Part shown: one piece after another, positions 56,697 through 64,000 of the stretch
Layout: every line of letters begins with the position of its first letter
Position numbering within the stretch: the stretch's first letter is position 1
Assembly: GCF_001677275.1 (NCBI RefSeq)
Contig: NZ_CP016177.1
Coordinates: 1,550,001-1,614,000 of the forward strand
From: Vibrio breoganii
GTDB lineage: Bacteria > Pseudomonadota > Gammaproteobacteria > Enterobacterales > Vibrionaceae
Direction of reading: 5' to 3'
DNA length: 64,000 nucleotides
Made by a program: the position numbers and the translations under genes
Notes under the pieces: generated by a model
What the model was told of the DNA's origin: nothing
The model's input: the letters and a program-made list of their open reading frames with translations, nothing else
Database searches by the model: none

Positions 56697-57299
56697 ATGA
56701 ACAGCACCACCCGATACTACAACCAAAACGCCAAACAGTTTTTCGACTCGACTATAGATGTTGAAATGCAGTCTCTGTACGAGAAGTTTCTACCACTGAT
56801 TCCAAATGGTGGGAGAATCCTAGATGCAGGATGTGGTTCGGGTCGCGACAGCAAGGCTTTTCTGGACAAGGGTTACCAAGTCGATGCATTCGATGCCAGC
56901 GCCGAACTCACAAAGCTTGCCACAGAACTCACTGGGCTCGAAGTCACGCAAACTACCTTTCTCGAATTTCAATCTGAGCCAGCGACCTATGATGGTATTT
57001 GGGCTTGTGCATCATTGTTGCATGTTCCAATGGATGAACTGGATAACACATTCTCTCATCTAAGCGAGTTTCTAAAACCCCATGGTTACTTCTACTGCTC
57101 TTTTAAACTCGGTAAATCAGAGTTAGATAGAAATGGTCGCTTTTTCAGGGATTTAACCTTGGAACAACTGCAACAGAGCCTCGCTGCAACAGGCAGTTTA
57201 GAAGTAGATACTTGGTGGGAAACCTCGGATCTGAGAGCAGGGCGTGAAAACGAGAAATGGTTGAACGCAATACTAAAAAAGAACAATAAATATGCCTAA
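56697..57299 (+). CDS. Class I SAM-dependent methyltransferase
   Basis: The 200-residue protein has motif I ILDAGCGSGRDSKAFLDKGY, motif II VDAFDASAEL, and the motif around YDGIWACASLLHVP, a Methyltransf_11/25-type fold. There is no DNA-methylase DPPY or PC motif, so a small-molecule, protein or tRNA substrate is as likely as DNA. ATG 56697 is preceded by AAGGA at six bases. Its last 8 bases overlap the start of the helicase gene, so the two are translated together and probably act in one system. Confidence 0.87.
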   Translation: MNSTTRYYNQNAKQFFDSTIDVEMQSLYEKFLPLIPNGGRILDAGCGSGRDSKAFLDKGYQVDAFDASAELTKLATELTGLEVTQTTFLEFQSEPATYDGIWACASLLHVPMDELDNTFSHLSEFLKPHGYFYCSFKLGKSELDRNGRFFRDLTLEQLQQSLAATGSLEVDTWWETSDLRAGRENEKWLNAILKKNNKYA

Positions 57300-59748
57300 T
57301 ACCCAGCTAAATCTTAAAGAGAATATCCTTACTACAGGAGGAGACGATCCTCTTCTTGACCAACTGTTGTATGCCATCAACCATGCAACGGAAATCGATA
57401 TAGCTGTTTCGTTTATCCAAAGCTCAGGGTTACAACTTATCCTCCCTGCCATCCAAGAAGCTATCGAACGATCACACAGTAACGCTTACCCTCTAAAACT
57501 TCGTGTTCTCACTTCAGATTACCTAGGTATTACAGATCCTGTAGCTCTTCGAGCTCTGATGGCTCTCAGTGCACCTAATGTTGAACTTCGAATTTTTGAG
57601 TCCAACAATCACAGCTTTCATATAAAGTCGTATATTTTTGTTCGCTCAGACAAAGAGAACACCTTCTACCACGGCTCTGCATTTGTAGGCTCTAACAATA
57701 TTAGTAGAGCCGCACTCACCAATGCTCATGAATGGTGTATTCGTTTCGACCACAAAGAGCCACAGAGCTCCTTTGAAGCAACACAATTTCAGTTAATTCG
57801 AAAAGAATTCGACAAGATATTCTCTCATCAAAACAGTATTGACTTGAGCGATAGTTGGATCGATAGCTATATCGCGAGAAGACAACTACCAAAAGCAATC
57901 TCCCTGGTCAGCGATGCGGTTAAAGAACCCGAAGAAACCTACACTCCCAACAACGTGCAAATGGAAGCACTCGAAGCACTTCAAGAATCTAGGAGTAACG
58001 GATATACCCGTGGTTTGGTAGTACTAGGGACTGGTATGGGAAAAACTTGGTTATCAGCATTTGACGCCATGCAATTAGATGCTAAAAGAACTCTGTTTGT
58101 CGCTCACAGAGAGGAAATACTTACACAAGCTCTCAATACCTACACCAAGCTTTGGCCACAGAAGTCGGCTGGGTACTTCAATAGTTTCAGCAAAGCAACA
58201 GATAAACAGATGCTATTTGCTTCGGTACAAACGCTTGGAAAAGAACATCACTTAGCAACGTTTGATAAGGACCACTTCGATTACATCGTGATTGACGAGT
58301 TCCATCACGCCCGTGCCCAAAATTATCTAAATATCCTGCAATACTTCGAACCTAAATTCCTGTTGGGCTTAACGGCTACTCCGGAGCGTACTGACCAAGC
58401 AGATATACTCTCGCTCTGTAACAACAACCTAGTATTTGAACGCAATCTAGTTCACGGTATTAATCAGGGCATTTTAGCCCCTTTTCACTACTATGGTATC
58501 TGGGATGACACCCTAGATTATCAAGAGATCCCATGGCGAAATGGTAAATTTGATCCTAACGCTCTAGATGCAGAGTTTGCTACAACTCGTCGTGCCCAAC
58601 ATATTTTCAAGCATTGGGAGATTCACCAACAAAGCAAGACACTGGCTTTTTGCATTTCAGTCAAACACTGTGATTATATGGCAGAGCAGTTCAATAAAGC
58701 CTTCAATGGCAAGGGATATAAAGCCGTTTCGGTACATAGCCAATCAGAAATTAGGCGAAATGAGGCCTTGACGATGTTGGGTAAAGGGGAGATACAGATT
58801 CTCTTCTCAGTCGACCTTTTCAATGAAGGAACCGACCTTCCTTCTATAGATACCATACTCATGATTCGGCCTACTCAGTCCAATATCATTTTCCTACAAC
58901 AACTTGGACGGGGGCTCAGAACATCCCCTAATAAATCGCATGTTGTAGTGTTAGATTTCCTTGGTAACCATAAGTCTTTCTTAAGTCGCAATGACCTTTT
59001 ACAAATCCCTCTAACAGGAACAAACAACAATGCTATTGGTGAAGAAAAAGGGCATTATGGTTCTCTAACCGAGCTAGGCGAAGGTTGCCACATTAATATC
59101 GACCCTGAGGTCATCAACTTTTGGACCGAGTTAAAAAAACGTTTCAAAAATACTGCTCGCGAAGAATTTGAGATGCTCGAAGCTCGATTGGGACACAGAC
59201 CTACAGCAACAGAATTTTTCCATCATGGGTACGACCTGAAAAAGGTAAATAAACAACATGGCAGTTGGCTTGAGTTCGTATCACTCTACTCCGATAGTAA
59301 AGAACTAAAATCATTGGTAAGTAGATGGAAAACCTTTTTCCTTACAGACATACAGGAAACTAGTAGGCAGAAATCATACAAGCCTATACTACTCGAAGCG
59401 TTAATCGAATTAGACGGATTTCGCAATCCTCCAACATTGGACGCACTAGCCGAAAAAAGTTGGCATGTATTAAAGTCATATCCAAGACTTTATGACCTAG
59501 ATCTACCAGAAGAAAAAAAGGAATATTTGCCCAGTGACAAGAAATGGCTTAACTACTGGAAAGGTAATCCTATAAAAGCTTACACAACAAAAAACACCGG
59601 GGTTCCTTTTGCTCCTTTTAAAATTGAAGATAACGTGTTTAAACTAAGCCAAGACTTGGAAGAAAATGACATTTTAAACTTTCAGAAATTAGTCAAAGAA
59701 CTGATCGACTACCGATTAGCTGAATACACGCACAAGAAATTAAATTAG
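57292..59748 (+). CDS. PLD-nuclease / SF2 helicase fusion with DUF3427-type C-terminus
   Basis: The 818-residue protein has three parts. Residues 1-200 form a phospholipase-D-like (HKD) domain with HIK at 110-112 and GSNNIS at 133-138. Residues 215-555 form an SF2 helicase/translocase with Walker A GTGMGKT (246-252), DEFH (335-338), TATPERTD and motif VI QQLGRGLRTS. The C-terminal part (about 560-818, starting near HYGSLTELGEG) resembles DUF3427. Such proteins occur in defence islands and as lone genes; this one is coupled to a methyltransferase gene. A nuclease acting on foreign or damaged DNA is an inference. The 3' part is more AT-rich than its neighbours, which hints at transfer. Confidence 0.85.
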   Translation: MPNTQLNLKENILTTGGDDPLLDQLLYAINHATEIDIAVSFIQSSGLQLILPAIQEAIERSHSNAYPLKLRVLTSDYLGITDPVALRALMALSAPNVELRIFESNNHSFHIKSYIFVRSDKENTFYHGSAFVGSNNISRAALTNAHEWCIRFDHKEPQSSFEATQFQLIRKEFDKIFSHQNSIDLSDSWIDSYIARRQLPKAISLVSDAVKEPEETYTPNNVQMEALEALQESRSNGYTRGLVVLGTGMGKTWLSAFDAMQLDAKRTLFVAHREEILTQALNTYTKLWPQKSAGYFNSFSKATDKQMLFASVQTLGKEHHLATFDKDHFDYIVIDEFHHARAQNYLNILQYFEPKFLLGLTATPERTDQADILSLCNNNLVFERNLVHGINQGILAPFHYYGIWDDTLDYQEIPWRNGKFDPNALDAEFATTRRAQHIFKHWEIHQQSKTLAFCISVKHCDYMAEQFNKAFNGKGYKAVSVHSQSEIRRNEALTMLGKGEIQILFSVDLFNEGTDLPSIDTILMIRPTQSNIIFLQQLGRGLRTSPNKSHVVVLDFLGNHKSFLSRNDLLQIPLTGTNNNAIGEEKGHYGSLTELGEGCHINIDPEVINFWTELKKRFKNTAREEFEMLEARLGHRPTATEFFHHGYDLKKVNKQHGSWLEFVSLYSDSKELKSLVSRWKTFFLTDIQETSRQKSYKPILLEALIELDGFRNPPTLDALAEKSWHVLKSYPRLYDLDLPEEKKEYLPSDKKWLNYWKGNPIKAYTTKNTGVPFAPFKIEDNVFKLSQDLEENDILNFQKLVKELIDYRLAEYTHKKLN

Positions 59749-59759
59749 TTTCAATTATT

Positions 59760-60170
59760 ATGCTAAACATCTCCAACACAGTATCCCTAGCCGATTGGGA
59801 AATCGAAATGACTGCCATTCGCGCTATGGGTGCGGGTGGTCAGAACGTTAATAAGACTTCCTCGGCAATACATCTGCGCTTTGATATCAATCGCTCTACT
59901 CTGCCTGCTGTGTATAAGGAGCGATTGCTTGCCCTTTCAGATAGTCGGATTACTAGTGAGGGTGTGGTGGTGATCAAGGCTCAAGCGTATCGAACCCAAG
60001 AGTTGAACAAACAAGATGCGCTCAATCGTCTTCAAGAATTGATTAAGAGTGTCACTGTGGTGCAGAAAAAACGTCGACCAACTAAGCCAACCAAGGCTTC
60101 TCAAAGACGACGTATCGATTCGAAGAAGAAAAAAGGACAGACCAAGTCTTTGCGTGGTCGCATAGTCTAA
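59760..60170 (+). CDS. arfB: Alternative ribosome-rescue factor ArfB (YaeJ)
   Basis: ArfB enters the A site of ribosomes stalled at mRNA ends and releases the peptide. The 136-residue protein has the catalytic GGQ at Gly26-Gly27-Gln28 (RAMGAGGQNVNKTSSAIHLRFD) and a lysine/arginine-rich C-terminal tail (KKRRPTKPTKASQRRRIDSKKKKGQTK) that occupies the mRNA channel. The ATG is 11 bases after the helicase stop, so it may be read through from that operon. It ends at a shared hairpin terminator. Confidence 0.95.
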   Translation: MLNISNTVSLADWEIEMTAIRAMGAGGQNVNKTSSAIHLRFDINRSTLPAVYKERLLALSDSRITSEGVVVIKAQAYRTQELNKQDALNRLQELIKSVTVVQKKRRPTKPTKASQRRRIDSKKKKGQTKSLRGRIV

Positions 60171-60192
60171 CCACGTTCATGCCGTATATGAA

Positions 60193-60227
60193 AAAAGAGG
60201 TAGATGCATTAGCACCTACCTCTTTCT
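60193..60227. terminator. Bidirectional terminator between arfB and the saccharopine dehydrogenase
   Basis: AAAGAGGTAG and CTACCTCTTT pair around a 12-base loop. A-runs and T-rich flanks on both sides fit the converging genes. Confidence 0.82.
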
Positions 60228-60255
60228 CTATCTTAGTTAAGCTATAGAAACTTAC

Positions 60256-61329
60256 TTACGCTTCAGCCAACACCGACTTCTCAGCGGAGTAGTAAAACTC
60301 TTCCGCTCTAGCCCAGATACCTTCTGGATCTTTACCTTGGGTAAGGTCAATCAAGTGCGGTAGCAACTGGCCTGCAAAGTCTTCACTGCTCTCTTTTGGC
60401 AGGACGGTTGGCAGGTGGTCTACGGCTTGTACGCGAACACCTTCAACTACTGAGTCAATAATTGGCTTGGTGAGCTTAGTGCACTGGTTGTAGATCCTGA
60501 TTGGGTTATCAGGGTTGTTTGGATCGCAGCTTACGTCACTGATCATGCTTAGGCGTGGTGATTCGCCTAAGCTCTCTTTAGTGAGGAATGGAGGCGTACC
60601 TTCTGCAAGGTATGCACAGTTCACTAAGATATCGTAGTCATTGATTGCGGTGAATGGACCACCGGCTTTGGTTTCTTCGATATCCCAGCCTTGTGCTTGA
60701 AGACCAAGGTCTGTGAATAGATCCATTGCGCCTTTACCACAGCGGCCGAACTGACCGATAACCAATACCTTTGGTGCTTGCTCGGCGCTCTTTAACTGCT
60801 CACCTAGTACAGCTAGATACTCAGAGCGGTCGGCATAGCTTTCAACGGCTGGGTAAACATCACTGCTTTGTGTGTGATGAACATAACCTGAAAGACCAAT
60901 TGCCGCGCCCACATAGCCTGCCCAGTAGCCAAATGCACATACACGGCGGCCTTGTTCATCACGCAAGAATTCAAGGTCTAGAACCTGACCACTGCCCTCT
61001 TTAAAACGAGAAAGGATCTGAACGGCTTCGTCTTGCCCTTTAAAAGCGTGAGCAAAGTAGATGTGTTTGTGCTTAAGGGCAAAGCTTTCTTCTGCCAGCT
61101 CTTTTAGACCAAGAATATAAGCGTGCTCTGGAGCATCTACCCAAGAGTGTGTTTCCACCAGCTGACAGCCTACATCGGCGTAAGCTTGGTCTGGAAAGAT
61201 ACGCGTTTCACTGTGTTCAACAGAAATCTCAGCACCCGCATCAATCAATGCTTTTGCGCCAGAGGGAGTCAGTGCAGTGCGACGTTCTCCTGGTTTTACT
61301 TCATCGCGAAGCCAAAATAGTGTTTTCAT
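60256..61329 (-). CDS. Saccharopine dehydrogenase, L-lysine-forming type (Lys1-like)
   Basis: The 357-residue protein matches the fungal LYS1 family, which splits saccharopine to lysine and 2-oxoglutarate with NAD+ (reversible). The N-terminal part resembles alanine dehydrogenase/transhydrogenase (WLRDEVKPGERRTALTPSGAKALIDAG). FAHAFKGQDEAVQ, DLEFLRDEQGRRVCAFGYWAGYVGAAIGL and the NAD-site VLVIGQFGRCGKGAMDL follow. It lies 16 bases after an NhaC-family transporter gene controlled by a lysine riboswitch, so its expression should fall when lysine is abundant. This supports a lysine-forming role. Bacteria usually make lysine by the diaminopimelate route, so the substrate source is open. Confidence 0.88.
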   Translation of the reverse strand: MKTLFWLRDEVKPGERRTALTPSGAKALIDAGAEISVEHSETRIFPDQAYADVGCQLVETHSWVDAPEHAYILGLKELAEESFALKHKHIYFAHAFKGQDEAVQILSRFKEGSGQVLDLEFLRDEQGRRVCAFGYWAGYVGAAIGLSGYVHHTQSSDVYPAVESYADRSEYLAVLGEQLKSAEQAPKVLVIGQFGRCGKGAMDLFTDLGLQAQGWDIEETKAGGPFTAINDYDILVNCAYLAEGTPPFLTKESLGESPRLSMISDVSCDPNNPDNPIRIYNQCTKLTKPIIDSVVEGVRVQAVDHLPTVLPKESSEDFAGQLLPHLIDLTQGKDPEGIWARAEEFYYSAEKSVLAEA

Positions 61330-61345
61330 TTCTTAAAATTCCTTC

Positions 61346-62845
61346 TTATACAGCAGGCACGGCGCGCTGGATCCTACCCTGTCGACGTACCATAAAGGTA
61401 ATGAGTGCAACTTGAAGAATTGCAATAGCTAGGATCGTGTACGGGCTACGAGTTATCTCTGCTAGCATAAAGCCAACTGACGCTGTAACAGCAGTCAAAA
61501 TTGCATACGGGAACTGGGTTCGTACGTGAGAGACGTGATCACAACCTGTCGACATTGAGCTCAGAATTGTCGTATCAGAGATAGGCGACGTATGGTCACC
61601 TAGCATACCACCACTTAGAGCTGCGCCAATACAGATGATTGGGTCAGCGCCTAGTGCGGAAGCCACTGGTACAGCAATTGGGATCAAGATAGCAAATGTG
61701 CCCCACGATGAACCTGTCGCTACCGATATAAAGCTACCGATAATGAAGATGACTGCCGGCAACAAGAATACAGGCAGGCGGTCGTTCATCACTTGGCTGA
61801 TGTAATCACCGGTACCCAATGTTTTACAGATATCGCCGAGTGTCCAAGCCAGTAGCAAGATCATCAAGATCAGCATGATGCGCTGCATGCCCGCTACAAA
61901 GGTATTGAACGCAGTAGAAGCGGTCATTGTCTTGGTGTAGGCGTAGTAGCCAATCGCCGTAATGGACGCAATCAAATAACTCGTACCAAGACTTGCACGA
62001 ATCACTGGACCATTAATGGTGCCATGCAGATGGTAGTTGTAAGTAAATAGCGCAATCAAAGAGCCAAACAGCACCCCTAGCGGAAGAATAATCAACGTCA
62101 TAGATGCTGACTTACCTTCTGTGCTTTTCGGCTGTACTTCTTCGACATCAGCAGACAAACGCGCTTTGGCTTCCGCCTCCGCCATTGGGCCCCAGTCTTT
62201 TTTCAGCATCGCATACACAGGCACACTGAACAGTGTCAGTAAGGCATAAAGCTGGTAGGGAATCACTTGCAAGAAGGTGGTAAAGCCATCTACTTGCTGG
62301 CCCATGTTGCTGTACGCATTCTCAATCAAGCCCTGTGAGTACACGCCCCAGCTAATGATAGGGATTAGCACGCACACGGGTGATGAGGTAGAGTCGATAA
62401 TAAAGGCCAGCTTCTCACGGCTTAGTTTTAGCTTGCTAAAGATTGGCGAGAACATGGGTCCTAAGATAAGCGAGTTACCCGAATCGGTAAAGAACACACC
62501 GATACCCGTTGCCCACGTCGCCACCTGCGCCTTTAAAGGCGATGAAATATAGCGTGTCGCCATAGTGGAGAACGCTGTCATCCCGCCGCTTTGCTCTACA
62601 AGGTAGATAAAGCCAGAGATGATGGTAATAACAATAATGATTTGCGCATTAGTAGTTTGAGCGAGTTGGGCAAACGGACCGTCCGTCAAAAACATCAATG
62701 CGGTGTCTACAGGGTTACCCTGAGTGATGATCAACATACCACTTATCACGGCAACGCCGAGGGCCAAAACAACATGGCGCGTGGTGAACGCCAAAATCAA
62801 TGCCAATATAGCGGGAACGATGGATAGCAATCCATAATCAGCCAT
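61346..62845 (-). CDS. NhaC-family transporter, probable lysine-related (LysW-like)
   Basis: The 499-residue inner-membrane protein has about 11 helices and the NhaC family pattern: FFTDSGNSLILGPMFSPIF, DSTSSPVCVLIPIISWGVYSQ, SVATGSSWGTFAILIPIAVPV and GDHTSPISDTTILSSMSTGCDH. NhaC members are usually sodium/proton antiporters, but those behind lysine riboswitches were proposed to import lysine (called LysW). The riboswitch at 62955-63140 and the saccharopine dehydrogenase gene downstream make a lysine or saccharopine substrate likely. TGGAG lies about 10 bases before the ATG. Confidence 0.88.
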   Translation of the reverse strand: MADYGLLSIVPAILALILAFTTRHVVLALGVAVISGMLIITQGNPVDTALMFLTDGPFAQLAQTTNAQIIIVITIISGFIYLVEQSGGMTAFSTMATRYISSPLKAQVATWATGIGVFFTDSGNSLILGPMFSPIFSKLKLSREKLAFIIDSTSSPVCVLIPIISWGVYSQGLIENAYSNMGQQVDGFTTFLQVIPYQLYALLTLFSVPVYAMLKKDWGPMAEAEAKARLSADVEEVQPKSTEGKSASMTLIILPLGVLFGSLIALFTYNYHLHGTINGPVIRASLGTSYLIASITAIGYYAYTKTMTASTAFNTFVAGMQRIMLILMILLLAWTLGDICKTLGTGDYISQVMNDRLPVFLLPAVIFIIGSFISVATGSSWGTFAILIPIAVPVASALGADPIICIGAALSGGMLGDHTSPISDTTILSSMSTGCDHVSHVRTQFPYAILTAVTASVGFMLAEITRSPYTILAIAILQVALITFMVRRQGRIQRAVPAV

Positions 62846-62954
62846 TCGTAAAATACTCCAAAAATGAAAAAAGAATCGTATTAGAGGAAGGCTGTATTAG
62901 TGAGCACTGATAGACAATAGACTGGCGTTAAAGCAATAGAAAAGATGCAAGCGC

Positions 62955-63140
62955 ATGACTGTTGTAGCTCCCCATCCCGACAGAGTCGAAGATGACAGTG
63001 TTATTCTTATTTAGAACAACCCCAGCAATGCGAGTGACCATCTACACTGCTTCGGCATCGACTCCTTTCGTTAAGCTTCAATGGGGCGTCAACCTCCACT
63101 CAACTACTCTTAGGCGATGCGCCTCTACGTATCATCGAAG
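62955..63140 (-). ncRNA. Lysine riboswitch (L box)
   Basis: On the minus strand the region reads GTAGAGGCGC, AAGAGTA, GAAAGGAGTC, GATGCCGAAGCAGTG, CATTGCTGGGGTTG, CACTGTC and GGGATGGGGAGCTAC in order, the conserved L-box elements of the five-helix junction. P1 closes with GTAG (63125-63128) and CTAC (62964-62967). Several segments match the E. coli lysC leader closely. A TCGAAGAA/TTCTTCGA hairpin lies just upstream. The expression platform, the roughly 110 bases before the transporter ATG, has no clear intrinsic terminator, so control may act on translation. Confidence 0.93.
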
Positions 63141-63328
63141 AACAATATTCTTCGAGACCGCAGAATGAAAACATATTTTATACGGCACGGCAACAAATAT
63201 TTTAAACTAAAAAACGTGCGATGGATCACATAATTATTCCGCGATCGCATATGGATTAAACGATATAAGAAAACGGTTGCTTTAACAGATAAAGATAGGA
63301 AATTTTTAGCAAGGCGAACTACAAATAC
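63141..63328. other. Upstream region of the riboswitch operon
   Basis: AT-rich non-coding DNA that should hold the operon promoter on the minus strand. TATAAAAT is visible near 63175, but I could not pair it with a convincing -35. Nothing else recognised. Confidence 0.4.
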
Positions 63329-63353
63329 AAAAATAGCACCCTAATGAGTGCTA
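63329..63353 (-). terminator. Intrinsic terminator of the VF530-type gene
   Basis: Read on the minus strand, TAGCAC and GTGCTA pair around an 8-base loop and are followed by TTTTTG. A second small hairpin (AGTGCT/AGCACT, 63384-63398) lies between it and the stop. Confidence 0.8.
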
Positions 63354-63405
63354 CTTTGTGGTTACTCTCAGACATCTCTATTGAGTGCTTGTAGCACTAC
63401 ATCGC

Positions 63406-63816
63406 TTATCTGCGAGAGCGATTTCTGCGCTCTTGTGCTTTTTTCTCTTTGAACGCTGATGCCGCTTTAGCTTGTGATGCCAAGATAGAATCGACAGTCA
63501 GTTCCATTGGCTCTCTAGGCTCAATACCGTTTGCGAAGGTACGCATTCTTGGCGGCATTTCTTTCTCTTCTTCCGTTGGACGCGGCATGCGCTTGAAGCG
63601 AGACAGGTAAAACGCCTCTAGCTTCTCTCTTGCCCATTCACTTTTGCGAAGATACTTAACGCTACTGGCGACAGAGGGGTTGGTATGAAAGCAGTTAAAG
63701 CGCATCGCAGTATCAAGAATGTTCCAACCGTAATGGTCAACCAACTCTTGAACCATGTCTTCCAGTTTAAGACCGTGTAGTGGATTGTTTTGTAGTTCTT
63801 CTCTGTTAATGCTCAT
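63406..63816 (-). CDS. VF530-family (DUF2132) DNA-binding-like protein
   Basis: The 136-residue protein has the VF530 domain at residues 7-75: NNPLHGLKLEDMVQELVDHYGWNIL, MRFNCFHTNPSVASSVKYLRKSEWAREKLEAFYL. The domain, solved from Vibrio fischeri, has a fold suggesting DNA binding; its role is not known. The C-terminal part is lysine/arginine-rich and probably disordered (KAASAFKEKKAQERRNRSRR). It is a single gene. Confidence 0.88.
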   Translation of the reverse strand: MSINREELQNNPLHGLKLEDMVQELVDHYGWNILDTAMRFNCFHTNPSVASSVKYLRKSEWAREKLEAFYLSRFKRMPRPTEEEKEMPPRMRTFANGIEPREPMELTVDSILASQAKAASAFKEKKAQERRNRSRR

Positions 63817-63914
63817 GTGCTGCTTACTCTGTTTGGTTTGGCTGGATTATAGCAATGAGTGAGGGTTGTTGTTAGGGAAATATGTGGGGTTGTTCACAGG
63901 AGAATGAGTGCGCT

Positions 63915-63968
63915 CTAAGATCCCACTGGGCTGGCAATCCAGATAAGCTATCGCTTTCTGGGATGACG
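63915..63968. repeat. CGTCAT-type stem-loop repeat, composite variant
   Basis: On the minus strand it reads CGTCAT, CCCAGAAAGCGATAGC, TTATCTGGATTGCCAGC, CCAGTGGG, ATCTTAG. The outer ATCCCA/TGGGAT arms and inner AAGCGATAGCTT-type pairing look like one element nested in another. Confidence 0.75.
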
Positions 63969-64000
63969 AGATTCGGGATTGTGCGTTTAAAACACACACC

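Overview
The window looks like a piece of a Vibrionaceae (Vibrio-type) main chromosome. The evidence is gene content: trxB-cydD-cydC, an MSHA-like pilin, the PanP aspartate decarboxylase, hexR and grxA, a TfoX/Sxy protein, a GntR-controlled prp operon, a VF530-type protein and a lysine-riboswitch NhaC transporter. The coding sequences look ordinary and intact. No rRNA, tRNA, prophage, CRISPR array or full insertion sequence was recognised.

Layout. 1-5 kb: an unidentified gene tail, thioredoxin reductase, and the CydDC exporter needed for cytochrome bd assembly. 5-8 kb: a divergent oxidoreductase/LysR pair, then a 1-kb tandem array of 156-bp repeats. 8-16 kb: serC, a DUF945 protein, a two-gene phosphorelay (degenerate receiver + cNMP-binding domain + histidine kinase, then a receiver), and envelope proteins. 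16-25 kb: YgiQ, an MMPL/RND exporter, a lipase, a cryptochrome/SDR pair and an orphan pilin. 25-34 kb: a peptide-binding protein with an overlapping tiny DUF2256 gene, a TetR-controlled RND efflux pair, and SstT. 34-43 kb: a MITE-like element, TfoX, LysO, PanP, HexR, an iron alcohol dehydrogenase, GrxA and a POT peptide transporter. 43-54 kb: GtrA, a PLP enzyme, CpdB, amplified repeats, and prpBCDE with its GntR regulator. 54-64 kb: PepT, two uncharacterised small genes, a methyltransferase/PLD-helicase pair, ArfB, the lysine-riboswitch operon and a VF530-type protein.

Two things stand out as possible systems. First, a clear lysine riboswitch (about 62955-63140, minus strand) precedes an NhaC-family transporter and a fungal Lys1-type saccharopine dehydrogenase. 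Together they suggest a lysine-repressed scavenging route that makes lysine from imported or internal saccharopine. Second, a small SAM methyltransferase overlaps an 818-residue PLD-nuclease/SF2-helicase/DUF3427 protein, which resembles a defence or DNA-processing module.

The intergenic DNA is unusual. At least a dozen stem-loops share the flanks CGTCAT and ATCTTRG but have different, still self-complementary stems. They occur singly, as head-to-head pairs and as tandem arrays. Several repeats run into the 3' ends of genes and supply their last codons or stop codon, and the array behind cpdB carries copies of the cpdB 3' end.

Regulatory sites with good sequence support include an OxyR site before grxA, two GntR palindromes before the prp regulator, a TetR palindrome before the efflux genes, a LysR palindrome, a HexR-box candidate and about ten intrinsic terminators. 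All assignments were made by eye from sequence, with no database searches.
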